The notes beneath the pieces are model-generated. The model was given only the letters and a program-made list of their open reading frames with translations. It did not search any database and was not told where the DNA came from. Below, in pieces: positions 15,320 to 23,443 of a stretch of 23,806 nt of DNA. A program made the translations under genes and the position numbers. This stretch comes from Lachnoclostridium sp. UBA1781. Lineage in GTDB: Bacteria > Bacillota > Clostridia > Lachnospirales > Lachnospiraceae. Where the stretch lies: positions 1 through 23,806 of the forward strand of contig DCGJ01000095.1 of NCBI GenBank assembly GCA_002315495.1, read 5' to 3'. Positions within the stretch are counted from its first letter, which is position 1, and each line of letters begins with the position of its first letter.

Positions 15320-18300
15320 ATGGCATTTACCCATTTACATGTTCATACTTCATACAGTCTGTTAGACGGCGCAGGAAAGATTCCGGAGATGGTGGCGAGA
15401 GCCAAGGAACTGGGGATGGATGCCCTGGCCATTACCGACCATGGCGTTATGTACGGTTGTATTGATTTCTATAAAGCCTGTCGGGCAGAGGGAATTAAGC
15501 CGGTCATCGGTTGTGAGGTGTATGTTGCACCGGGCTCCCGATTTGATCGCGAAGCGTCGGGAGACAAGCGTTATTATCATCTGGTTTTACTGGCCGAGAA
15601 CAATACCGGATATGAGAATCTCACGAAGATTGTTTCCAAGGGATTTGTGGATGGCTTTTACTACAAACCGCGTGTGGATTATGAAGTGCTGGAAGCGTAT
15701 CATGAGGGAATTATTGCGCTTTCCGCCTGTCTTGCAGGTGAGATCCCGACTGCGCTTTCCTTGAACCTTTACGAGGAGGCAAAGGAACGCACACTGCATA
15801 TGCAGAGCATTTTCGGAAAAGAGAACTTCTTTTTGGAATTGCAGGACCATGGGATTAGTCAGCAGAAGCTGGTGAACCAGGGACTTCTGAGACTGCATGA
15901 GGACCTGAACATTCCGCTTGTGTGTACGAACGATATTCACTACACCCGAGCTGAGGATGCGGAGGCACATGATGTGCTGCTTTGCATTCAGACGCAGGCG
16001 AAGGTTGGGGATGAGAAGCGTATGCGCTACGACGGCGGACAGTATTATATTAAGTCCGAGGAGGAGATGCGTAAGCTCTTTCCGTATGCGCCGGAGGCGT
16101 TGGAGAATACCCACAAAATCAGCGAACGCTGTAATGTGGAGATTGAATTTGGAAATTATAAATTGCCGCGCTATGATGTGCCGGAGGGGTACGATGCGTG
16201 GAGTTATTTGAATAAACTTTGTCTCGACGGGTTAAAGGAGCGTTATCCGAATAACTGGGAGGAGCATGTGGAGCGACTGAATTACGAGCTCAACACGATT
16301 CATACCATGGGTTTTGTCGACTATTTCCTGATTGTGTGGGACTTCATTCATTTCGCTAAGCAGAATGACATTCCGGTCGGCCCCGGACGAGGCAGTGCAG
16401 CGGGAAGTATCGTTGCATATTCGCTTCGTATCACGGATATCGACCCGATTCGGTACAGTCTGCTCTTTGAGCGATTCCTGAATCCGGAGCGAGTTACCAT
16501 GCCGGATATAGATATTGACTTCTGTTTCGAAAGACGGCAGGAGGTCATTGAATACGTTACGAAGAAGTACGGCGCAGACCGCGTCTGTCAGATTGTTACC
16601 TTTGGTACCATGGCTGCGAAGGGTGTTATTCGAGATGTTGCGAGAGCAATGGATTTCCCTTATGCGAGAGCAAATGAACTTGCGAAAATGGTGCCGGATG
16701 ATTTACATATGACCTTGGATCTTGCGATTTCGATGAATCCGGATCTGAAGAAAGCCATTGAAGAGGATGGTGCGGTTGAGCAGTTGTTTGAGATTGCAAG
16801 ACGCCTGGAGGGGATTCCGCGTCACGCCAGCACGCATGCGGCAGGTGTCGTTATTTCCAACGCACCCGTGGATGATTATGTGCCGCTTTCCCGTTCGGGA
16901 GACGGTTCCGTGACCGCACAGTACAATATGACCACCCTGGAGGAGTTGGGACTTCTGAAGATGGATTTCCTTGGCCTTCGTACGCTGACGGTTTTGAAAA
17001 ATGCGGAGCGGTTCGCCCAGCGGAAGAACCCGCATTTTACCATTGATTCCATTGATTATGATGATCCGAAGATTTATCAGCTGATTGGCTCCGGTAAAAC
17101 GGAGGGTATCTTCCAGCTGGAATCCGAGGGTATGAAAAACTTCATGAAGGAACTGGCGCCGACCTGTCTGGAAGACGTTGTCGCAGGTATTTCGCTGTTC
17201 CGTCCGGGTCCAATGGACTTTATTCCGAAGTATCTGAAGGGGAAGAATAATCAAAATGATATCCAGTATGATTGTCCGGAACTAAGGCCGATTCTGGAAG
17301 CTACCTACGGCTGTATCGTATACCAGGAGCAGGTTATGCAGATTGTTCGTGAGCTGGCAGGATACAGCTTTGGTCGAAGTGATTCGGTTCGTCGAGCAAT
17401 GAGCAAGAAAAAAGCCGCAGTTATGGAAAAGGAGCGTGCGAACTTTGTGCACGGTAACCCTGAAGAGAATGTCCCGGGCTGTGTGGCACTGAATATTTCA
17501 GAAGCGGTAGCAAATAAGATTTATGATGAAATGACCGACTTCGCCAAGTACGCATTTAACAAATCACATGCGGCCTGTTACGCGGTAGTTGCTTACCGAA
17601 CGGCCTATATGAAGTATTATTACCCGGCGGAATTTATGGCGTCGTTAATCACGTCCGTCATTGACAATGCGTCGAAGGTCACTTCCTACATTGGAAGCCT
17701 TCGCCAGATGGGAATTGAGCTTCTTCCACCTGATGTAAATGCGTCCGAGTCCGCATTTAGTGTGGGCGAGAAGGATGGAAAGCCGATGATTCGATATGGC
17801 CTGACCGCAATTAAGGGTCTCGGTTGGCAGGTTACCGACAGTATCGTTGAGGAACGTTTGGCAAATGGTCCATACACCAGTCTGGAGGACTTTATCGGTC
17901 GCCTTTCAAATGGTGCGGCGAACAAACGAACCGTTGAGAACTGTATCAAGGCGGGAGCACTGGACTCTGTTCCGGGAACCCGTAAGCAGAAGATGCAGAT
18001 ATACGCACTGGTAATGGATAACGTTGCCAGAGAGCGCAAGGATAAAATGGCCGGACAGATGAGTCTCTTCGACATGATGGAGGAAGAGGAGCAGCCGAGT
18101 CGTGTACCATTTCCAAACTGTGGAGAATACGAGTTGCAGGACTTGCTTGCGCTCGAAAAGGATGTTTTGGGCTTCTACGTAAGCGGACATCCGCTTCGGG
18201 ATGAGGTTCCGATGATGGAGAAAAATGTATCCAAATGGGCTGTGGACTTCGAGTGGAACGAGGAAGCCAAGGCGGCCAATGTCGAAGACGGAAAATGGGA

Positions 18301-18823
18301 AACCATCGGTGGAATTTTGGTAAAGAAGACGACGAAGACAACCAAGAACAATACCCTGATGGCATTCCTTACGATTGAGGACACGACCGGAACGGTTGAA
18401 GTTTTGGTGTTCCCAAAGGATTATGAGCGATATCGCGGTCGCCTTTTGGAGGATACTCGTTTGTTTATTCGTGGCCGTGTATCGGCAGAGGAAGATAAGG
18501 ACAGCAAGCTGATCTTCTCTGATATGATTCTGTTTTCCGAGGTTCCGAAGGAACTTTGGGTGAAGTACCCGACGAAGGAGTCGTATCAGGCGGATGAGGA
18601 GCATTTGCAATCGATTCTGCGTCAAAGTGACGGTAACGGAAAGGTTGTAATCTGGATTGAGAATCCAAAGGCCATGAAGGAGCTTCCGCCGAATATGTCG
18701 GTTGATATTTCTGCTGATTTGGTGGAACAATTAAAAGAACAATACGGAGCTGACCGCGTAGCGGTTCGAGTAGGAAAGGCTTCGATAGGAGGTAATCGAA
18801 ATGGGATTTCTAAAAGGTATTAG
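15320..18823 (+). CDS. dnaE: DNA polymerase III alpha subunit, DnaE type
   Basis: DnaE is a C-family replicative polymerase. In Firmicutes with PolC it extends RNA primers and helps lagging-strand synthesis. The 1167-residue protein starts with a PHP domain (HLHVHTSYSLLDG, ITDHGVMYG) whose metal-binding histidines look intact. The polymerase core has PGRGSAAGSIVAY and the catalytic Asp398 and Asp400 in MPDIDIDFC. The third aspartate is Asp549 in LLKMDFLGLRTL. Fingers, a helix-hairpin-helix region and a C-terminal OB fold (TIGGILVKK..., near 990-1075) follow. No exonuclease insertion is present, which separates it from PolC. The last 23 bases overlap pfkA. The ribosome site (GGAAG) is modest. 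Confidence 0.97.
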   Translation: MAFTHLHVHTSYSLLDGAGKIPEMVARAKELGMDALAITDHGVMYGCIDFYKACRAEGIKPVIGCEVYVAPGSRFDREASGDKRYYHLVLLAENNTGYENLTKIVSKGFVDGFYYKPRVDYEVLEAYHEGIIALSACLAGEIPTALSLNLYEEAKERTLHMQSIFGKENFFLELQDHGISQQKLVNQGLLRLHEDLNIPLVCTNDIHYTRAEDAEAHDVLLCIQTQAKVGDEKRMRYDGGQYYIKSEEEMRKLFPYAPEALENTHKISERCNVEIEFGNYKLPRYDVPEGYDAWSYLNKLCLDGLKERYPNNWEEHVERLNYELNTIHTMGFVDYFLIVWDFIHFAKQNDIPVGPGRGSAAGSIVAYSLRITDIDPIRYSLLFERFLNPERVTMPDIDIDFCFERRQEVIEYVTKKYGADRVCQIVTFGTMAAKGVIRDVARAMDFPYARANELAKMVPDDLHMTLDLAISMNPDLKKAIEEDGAVEQLFEIARRLEGIPRHASTHAAGVVISNAPVDDYVPLSRSGDGSVTAQYNMTTLEELGLLKMDFLGLRTLTVLKNAERFAQRKNPHFTIDSIDYDDPKIYQLIGSGKTEGIFQLESEGMKNFMKELAPTCLEDVVAGISLFRPGPMDFIPKYLKGKNNQNDIQYDCPELRPILEATYGCIVYQEQVMQIVRELAGYSFGRSDSVRRAMSKKKAAVMEKERANFVHGNPEENVPGCVALNISEAVANKIYDEMTDFAKYAFNKSHAACYAVVAYRTAYMKYYYPAEFMASLITSVIDNASKVTSYIGSLRQMGIELLPPDVNASESAFSVGEKDGKPMIRYGLTAIKGLGWQVTDSIVEERLANGPYTSLEDFIGRLSNGAANKRTVENCIKAGALDSVPGTRKQKMQIYALVMDNVARERKDKMAGQMSLFDMMEEEEQPSRVPFPNCGEYELQDLLALEKDVLGFYVSGHPLRDEVPMMEKNVSKWAVDFEWNEEAKAANVEDGKWETIGGILVKKTTKTTKNNTLMAFLTIEDTTGTVEVLVFPKDYERYRGRLLEDTRLFIRGRVSAEEDKDSKLIFSDMILFSEVPKELWVKYPTKESYQADEEHLQSILRQSDGNGKVVIWIENPKAMKELPPNMSVDISADLVEQLKEQYGADRVAVRVGKASIGGNRNGISKRY

Positions 18824-19796
18824 GAAGAAGGATTCCGGCACAATTGCCGTGTTAACCAGTGGTGGAGACGCACCGGGTATGAACGCAGCTGTTCGTGCGG
18901 TTGTTCGTGCGGCGATTGCAAATGGCCTTAAGGTCAAGGGCATTCAGCGTGGTTATACCGGTCTTTTGGAAGAAGATTTTGTTGATATGGAAGCACGAAG
19001 TGTTTCTGATATCATTCAGCGTGGCGGTACCATTCTGTACACGGCCCGCTGTCCGGAGATGATGCATCTCGACGGACAGGAAAAGGCTGCTATGATTCTT
19101 CGAAAGAAGGGGATTGACTGCCTGATTGTTATCGGTGGCGATGGTTCTTATCGTGGTGCGCTTGCACTTGCAAATCAGGGCATCAATGTAATCGGTATTC
19201 CTGGAACAATTGACCTTGATATCGCCTGCACCGATTACACCATCGGTTTTGATACGGCGCTTAACACGGCTATGGATGCAATTGATAAGGTTCGTGATAC
19301 TTCTACTTCTCATGAGCGTTGTTCCATTATTGAGGTTATGGGTCGTAAGGCCGGTCACATTGCTTTGTGGTGTGGTATTGCAAATGGTGCCGAAGAAATT
19401 TTGGTTCCGGAGCGTTACGATTACGAAGAGCAGTCCATTATTGACCGTATCAATGCCAGAAAGAAGCTTGGTAAGAAATTGCATATTATTATCAATGCAG
19501 AAGGTATCGGCGATTCCAATGGTATGGCGAAGCGTATTGAAGCAGCTACCGGATTGGAAACCCGTGCGACCATCATCGGCTATATTCAGCGTGGCGGAAG
19601 TCCAACCTGCCGCGATCGTGTATTTGCATCCGCAATGGGCGCAAAGGCAGTAGATATCTATGTGTCCGGTGGGCAAAACAGAATTGTTTGCTATCGTAAG
19701 GGAGAATTTACTGATATGGATATCACGGAAGCCCTGGCTATGCAGAAGGATATCGATAGCAGTCTGTGGGAAATTTCCAGAAAGCTTTGCAGATAA
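18801..19796 (+). CDS. pfkA: ATP-dependent 6-phosphofructokinase
   Basis: PfkA makes fructose-1,6-bisphosphate, the committed step of glycolysis and the metabolite that activates HprK. The 331-residue protein has the ATP loop TSGGDAPGMNAAVR, GGDGSYRGA, the substrate site GIPGTIDLDIACTDYTIGFDTA and MGRKAGHIALW. The catalytic base is Asp138, equal to E. coli Asp127. The residue after it is Leu139 where most enzymes have Asn. Asp140 and the arginines are kept. About 10 extra N-terminal residues precede the usual start. The ATG at 18801 and its AGGAGG site (18787-18792) lie inside the end of dnaE, so translation is probably coupled to the polymerase gene. Confidence 0.95.
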   Translation: MGFLKGIRKKDSGTIAVLTSGGDAPGMNAAVRAVVRAAIANGLKVKGIQRGYTGLLEEDFVDMEARSVSDIIQRGGTILYTARCPEMMHLDGQEKAAMILRKKGIDCLIVIGGDGSYRGALALANQGINVIGIPGTIDLDIACTDYTIGFDTALNTAMDAIDKVRDTSTSHERCSIIEVMGRKAGHIALWCGIANGAEEILVPERYDYEEQSIIDRINARKKLGKKLHIIINAEGIGDSNGMAKRIEAATGLETRATIIGYIQRGGSPTCRDRVFASAMGAKAVDIYVSGGQNRIVCYRKGEFTDMDITEALAMQKDIDSSLWEISRKLCR

Positions 19797-20309
19797 ATGT
19801 TTGGTAACTTAAAGAAAAATGAGACAGTGAAGCTTCCGACGGGAATGCTCAGCGGTCAGGGCCTGGGTAATCTGAAGAGTATGCGCTATGGTCTGTCTAC
19901 TGTGGGAAGTGGCGGATGTGGAACGCTTGCCGTTTATAATGCGCTTCAAAAATTAGGAAAACCGGAACCGCTTCCGAAGATTATTTCCGAGATGGAGCTT
20001 TACTGTTGCTCCTTCTTTGGATTTTTAGGCTCGTTTACCTTTATGATGCCGTTTTTCTTTCGGCGTAGAGGCATTCGTTGTCACCTGAGACTTTCTTATC
20101 GAAAGACCTTCCGTAGCCGTTATTTTATCGCTACCTTTTGGACGAAAAGGCCGGTATTTTCCGGGGCTCATATCGTGTTTTGTGAGAATACGGAAAATGG
20201 AATCGTAGTTTATAATCGTTACAGTAATCGTGTGTGTGAATATTGCTATCCGACACCACAGGAATTGGTTCCGAGAAAACGGTTCATGATGGCTGTGACA
20301 TTTGATTAA
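19797..20309 (+). CDS. Small protein of papain-like appearance (possible Cys-His-Asn site), function unknown
   Basis: The ATG follows the pfkA TAA without a gap, and only a weak purine stretch lies in front, so translation probably depends on ribosomes leaving pfkA. The 170-residue protein has no signal peptide. A glycine-rich start (LSGQGLGNLKSMRYG) leads to GSGGCGTLAVYNALQKLG with Cys41 at the head of a helix, the place of the nucleophile in C39/transglutaminase-like enzymes. A hydrophobic middle, SFFGFLGSFTFMMPFFF, may be buried helix or membrane contact. His125 in GAHIVFCENTENG and Asn140 in VYNRYSNR have papain-like spacing. I do not recognise a named family, so peptidase activity is only a hypothesis. 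Two terminators follow. Confidence 0.85.
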   Translation: MFGNLKKNETVKLPTGMLSGQGLGNLKSMRYGLSTVGSGGCGTLAVYNALQKLGKPEPLPKIISEMELYCCSFFGFLGSFTFMMPFFFRRRGIRCHLRLSYRKTFRSRYFIATFWTKRPVFSGAHIVFCENTENGIVVYNRYSNRVCEYCYPTPQELVPRKRFMMAVTFD

Positions 20310-20314
20310 ACACG

Positions 20315-20355
20315 CATCCTATTTCGAATGAGATATTCGGGATAGGATGTTTTTT
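20315..20355 (+). terminator. Strong intrinsic terminator ending the dnaE-pfkA run
   Basis: Fifteen-base arms at 20315-20329 (CATCCTATTTCGAAT) and 20335-20349 (ATTCGGGATAGGATG) pair along their full length with two G-U pairs around a GAGAT loop. Six T follow at 20350-20355. It lies five bases after the stop codon. Confidence 0.95.
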
Positions 20356-20365
20356 ACAATATGAG

Positions 20366-20399
20366 AAAATGCTCCTCGATACGAAGCGGGGAGCATTTT
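20366..20399. terminator. Bidirectional terminator between convergent genes
   Basis: Arms at 20366-20378 (AAAATGCTCCTCG) and 20387-20399 (CGGGGAGCATTTT) form a 13-bp stem with one G-U pair and an 8-base loop. It is A-rich on one side and T-rich on the other, so it can stop transcription both ways. A second copy of GGGAGCATTTT with six T (20409-20421) overlaps the stop codon of the - strand gene and could pair with the same 5' arm. Confidence 0.8.
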
Positions 20400-20419
20400 C
20401 CTTGTTATGGGAGCATTTT

Positions 20420-22321
20420 TTATTTCTCGTAATCCATCCAGACACGCATCTGGTTCTTGCCACGATTGCCCCAGGTGTAGTAAGGGATGGCAATTGCCTC
20501 GGTAGGAATTTCGGTCGGAGGCGTGGTGCTGTAAAGACTTTCGGTTTTGGCAATGCGGGTGGCGGAAAGTTGGATTCCGGTTGCATTTATTGCCGGAATT
20601 GGTTCAGTGATCTTCATGTCAGAAAAAGTTTTTACACGCAGGGAAAGAATGTCCCCCGCATTGTCGTTGCCTTCGAAGCAATATACGAGCGGACCTCGGG
20701 CGATGGCTACCTTGCCGGTAAGGCGAGGTACACGCGGGTTCGCAAAAATCATTCGTGGAGCGGAATCGAGTGTAAGGCAGATTTCATCTCCGTCGGAAAC
20801 GGTAAGATATGCGTAGCCGTCCTTCAGTTCTGCAGTTGCCTTAGCATTGTTCAGGGTTAGTACATTTTTCTTGCTCCAGTTAGGGATACGAATGGCAAGT
20901 TTTCCGGCACCACTGACCTTATAAAAAATATTGAAATCATAAGGGTAGTCGGTCTTACATTGAAGCTTTAGTCCATTTGCAAAAGCAATCTCACCGGAAG
21001 CAAAGAGATGGCAGAAAGCGGTGTCAGCATTTTCACCGTAAGCATAGCGACCAAAGGAAGTAATGGTGCGTGCAACATTCGGAGGGCAGCAGGCACAGGT
21101 GTACCAGCCCGGACGCTCCGGCAAATCATGGCGCTGCGTGTTGACCTCGCCCGAGATTCCAGGCACTACTTCGAGCGGATTCACGTAGAAGAAGCGCTTG
21201 CCGTCTAACTGCATTCCGGCCAAAACTGTGTTGTAAAAGGCCTGCTCCATGACGTCAGCATAATCGCTCTTTGGAGCAATCTCTAACATTCGGGACGCGA
21301 ACATCATAAGGGCGATGGAAGCACAGGTTTCTGCGTAAGCGGTATCGCTCGGAAGATCGTAATCCTTGGTAAATGCTTCTCCGTTTACGGTCTGTCCGAT
21401 GCCGCCGGTAACATATAGCTGCTTGGTGGTGATGTTGTCCCAAAGACGTAAGCAGGCATCTTGAAGTGCATCATCGTTATCGGTTGCCGCAAGGTCTGCC
21501 ATAGCGGTAAAAAGATATCCTGCACGAACCGCATGACCGGTCGCAACGGATAGCTCGCGAACCGGCATCGCGCTCTGCTGATAATATGGGTCGCGACCAT
21601 CACTTCCCCAAACGGTCCAATCACGGGAGGCACGTTCCTTTTTGTAATATTCGGAGTCAACGCCGCGAACATCGATAAAATGTCGGGCAAGTTCGAGCGC
21701 ATGAGGATTGCCGGTTGCACGATACAACTTAAGAAGAGCGAGCTCCACTTCCGGATGACCGGGGTATCCCGGGTGTCCGTTCGTGATGAAGACATCGTAG
21801 ATATGCTCCATATTTCGAAGCATAACCTTTAGGAGTGTGTCCTTTCCGGTGGCCTCGTAGTATGCAACAGCAGCTTCCATCATATGGCCGCTGCAGTAAA
21901 GCTCATGGCCTTCCAGCAGATTCGTCCATCTTTTATCTTTATCTTTAATTGTGTAGTAGGTGTTCAGATAACCATCGGTATCCTGTGCAGCTTCGATGAG
22001 AGCGATAAGTTCATCTGCGTCCTGCTCCAGTTTGGAATCCGGGGTGTTGGCAAGAGAGTACGCAACTGCCTCAAGCCATTTTGCAGCGTCGCTGTCCTGA
22101 AAGACCATGCCGTAAAAGCCGTCTGCCGGGTCTTCTCCGCGAAGAACACGGCCGGCATTTTCAAAATTCTGTCCTACATGACTTTTTTCGATACCCTCGA
22201 TGCGATCGAACAGAACTTCGTGCTGGTATGGAATTACCGTATCTTTTACAAGCTTCTGATAGTTCTTAATGAATCCGTCCGCACGATAGGCGGTAACCGG
22301 AATCGCCTCGAGTTTTTTCAT
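20420..22321 (-). CDS. Glycoside hydrolase family 127, beta-L-arabinofuranosidase
   Basis: GH127 enzymes release L-arabinose from beta-L-arabinofuranosyl chains of plant glycoproteins such as extensins. The 633-residue protein has the (alpha/alpha)6 barrel sequence and the family's zinc/cysteine site. Glu331 and Cys333 lie in AETCASIAL, and Cys411-Cys412 in CACCPPN. By analogy with HypBA1, Cys411 is the nucleophile and Glu315 (NGEAF) the acid/base, at the same 16-residue distance from Glu331. A beta-sandwich C-terminal domain follows. No signal peptide is seen, so it acts in the cytoplasm on imported oligosaccharides. The start is ATG at 22321 with GGAGGT seven bases upstream; the frame runs 26 codons further without a site. 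It is divergent from an AraC regulator. Confidence 0.95.
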   Translation of the reverse strand: MKKLEAIPVTAYRADGFIKNYQKLVKDTVIPYQHEVLFDRIEGIEKSHVGQNFENAGRVLRGEDPADGFYGMVFQDSDAAKWLEAVAYSLANTPDSKLEQDADELIALIEAAQDTDGYLNTYYTIKDKDKRWTNLLEGHELYCSGHMMEAAVAYYEATGKDTLLKVMLRNMEHIYDVFITNGHPGYPGHPEVELALLKLYRATGNPHALELARHFIDVRGVDSEYYKKERASRDWTVWGSDGRDPYYQQSAMPVRELSVATGHAVRAGYLFTAMADLAATDNDDALQDACLRLWDNITTKQLYVTGGIGQTVNGEAFTKDYDLPSDTAYAETCASIALMMFASRMLEIAPKSDYADVMEQAFYNTVLAGMQLDGKRFFYVNPLEVVPGISGEVNTQRHDLPERPGWYTCACCPPNVARTITSFGRYAYGENADTAFCHLFASGEIAFANGLKLQCKTDYPYDFNIFYKVSGAGKLAIRIPNWSKKNVLTLNNAKATAELKDGYAYLTVSDGDEICLTLDSAPRMIFANPRVPRLTGKVAIARGPLVYCFEGNDNAGDILSLRVKTFSDMKITEPIPAINATGIQLSATRIAKTESLYSTTPPTEIPTEAIAIPYYTWGNRGKNQMRVWMDYEK

Positions 22322-22475
22322 GGAATTACCTCCGAATATGATGTGTGGAAAATGTACTACAAGCCATGGGTTAAAAACGCCCCATGGAACGCTTGACATT
22401 TTGCTTTATATGTATAATAATCGTTACAGATGGCAAAATGAATGGAAGAAAATGCTGTAAATATGGAGAAAACTA
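22322..22475. promoter_or_regulatory. Divergent control region between GH127 gene and AraC regulator, with inverted repeat 22364-22387
   Basis: These 154 bases separate the two start codons. An inverted repeat CCATGGG (22364-22370) and CCCATGG (22381-22387) with a 10-base spacer is a plausible operator. It lies 43-66 bases upstream of the GH127 start. On the + strand TTGACA (22393-22398) and TATAAT (22413-22418) are both consensus boxes, but only 14 bases apart, which is short for an unaided promoter. AATAAT at 22416-22421 would give 17. AT-rich -10-like strings are also present on the - strand over 22405-22420. Confidence 0.55.
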
Positions 22476-23318
22476 TTGAACGAGCTGCGAATCACCAACA
22501 TTAATCTACCGATTATCAGTGCCTGCGACTATATGGTATGCCCGGAACCTTTTTATCATGCGGACCGAACCCTTGAGTTCCATGTACTGATCTATGTCAC
22601 AGAGGGGACAATCTATGTGACGGAGGATGGGGTGGAGTATGCCATTCAAGCGGGAGAACTGTGTTTTTTGAAGGCGGGATTACATCACTTTGGTGAACAT
22701 GAGATTGCGAAGGGAACCTCGTGGTATTATGTGCATTTTTATATGGAAGAGGGCGAGGAGCAGGAATATGGTTATGAATCCGGACCGATGGGGATTCATG
22801 AGCCGATGCGATATTGCTTGACCTTGCCGAAGCTTATAGCGATCGGAAAGGATAGTAAAGCATCCAGGGAGCTTCGGCATCTGGTGGAGCTGATTCACTC
22901 CGAGGATTGTACAAAGCGATGGGTGGCAAACAGCATTTTGTTCGGTGTGTTATCGGAGCTTGCGCTTCGCGCGCCGGAAAAGCATGGCGAGGAGTCACTT
23001 GCGGAGAGGGTTGCGGATTATTTGCGCGAGGACCTGGTGGAGGAGTTTGATTCGAACCGGGTGGCGAAGCATTTTTATCTGAGCTATTCGTATCTTGCGG
23101 CTGTTTTTAAAAGAAATCAGGGCCAGACGATGCAGGAGTATCATAGGGATTGTCGGATGAGAGAAGCGGCGCAGTTGCTTCGTCGAACGATGCTTCCGAT
23201 TGGGGAAATCGGGGAGCGGGTAGGCTACCGGGATGTGCTGTATTTTAGCCGGTGTTTTCATCGGTTTTCGGGAATGAGTCCGAGAGATTACCGAAAGCAG
23301 GCGAAGGAGCTGTATTAA
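22476..23318 (+). CDS. AraC-family regulator, probable control gene of the GH127 arabinosidase (TTG start)
   Basis: This 280-residue regulator has an N-terminal cupin-like sensor (residues about 20-90: FHVLIYVTEGTIYVTEDGV, AGELCFLKAGLHHFGEHEI). Two C-terminal helix-turn-helix units follow: SNRVAKHFYLSYSYLAAVFK and IGEIGERVGYRDVLYFSRCF, then HRFSGMSPRDYRKQ. The TTG at 22476 has GGAG seven bases upstream. The next in-frame ATG at 22533 would cut the sensor domain. Divergence from the GH127 gene with a shared 154-base control region suggests that it senses arabinose or an arabino-oligosaccharide and activates the enzyme; that is inference from position. The stop codon overlaps the ATG of a possible repetitive peptide (TAATG). 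Confidence 0.92.
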   Translation: MNELRITNINLPIISACDYMVCPEPFYHADRTLEFHVLIYVTEGTIYVTEDGVEYAIQAGELCFLKAGLHHFGEHEIAKGTSWYYVHFYMEEGEEQEYGYESGPMGIHEPMRYCLTLPKLIAIGKDSKASRELRHLVELIHSEDCTKRWVANSILFGVLSELALRAPEKHGEESLAERVADYLREDLVEEFDSNRVAKHFYLSYSYLAAVFKRNQGQTMQEYHRDCRMREAAQLLRRTMLPIGEIGERVGYRDVLYFSRCFHRFSGMSPRDYRKQAKELY

Positions 23319-23422
23319 TGGGGAACTATATCAATGGGAACTGTATTAATTGGAACTGTAATAATTGGAACTGTAATAATTGGAAATGTAATAATTGGAA
23401 CTATATTAATGGGAAATGTATA
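23305..23422 (+). repeat. 15-bp tandem repeat (minisatellite), about seven copies
   Basis: The unit is (T/G)GGAACTGTAATAAT. Two exact copies lie at 23351-23365 and 23366-23380. Near-copies lie at 23336-23350, 23381-23395 and 23396-23410. Degenerate copies flank them (23320-23335 with one extra base, and 23411-23422). Even the last codons of the AraC gene (23305-23319) match the unit. The 15-base period keeps the reading frame, and two of three forward frames are open across the repeats. The gradient from perfect centre to worn edges is typical of slippage-grown repeats. Confidence 0.92.
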
Positions 23423-23431
23423 AGCAGATAG
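23318..23431 (+). CDS. Possible 37-residue Trp/Asn/Cys-rich repeat peptide encoded by the 15-bp repeat
   Basis: The ATG overlaps the AraC stop (TAATG), and AAGGAG at 23304-23309 lies eight bases upstream, a proper coupled ribosome binding site. The frame runs 37 codons to TAG. The peptide opens MGNYINGNCIN, then repeats a five-residue unit W-N-C-N-N with Trp at 12, 17, 22 and 27. Cysteines (or Tyr29) come every five residues: Cys9, 14, 19, 24 and 34. It ends GKCISR. No hydrophobic signal peptide is present. It could be a real small peptide or a chance frame in a minisatellite; no known family is recognised. The alternative frame gives repeated GTVII, starting in register with AraC after its stop. 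Confidence 0.35.
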   Translation: MGNYINGNCINWNCNNWNCNNWKCNNWNYINGKCISR

Positions 23432-23443
23432 AAGGAATTATGT

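Noticed and set aside
22418..22435. CRE-like string (TGTAACGATTATTA on the - strand) upstream of GH127
   Set aside because: The central CG is shifted by one base relative to the CcpA consensus, so the match is poor.
23305..23422. CRISPR array
   Set aside because: The units are contiguous 15-mers without spacers, and no cas genes are near.
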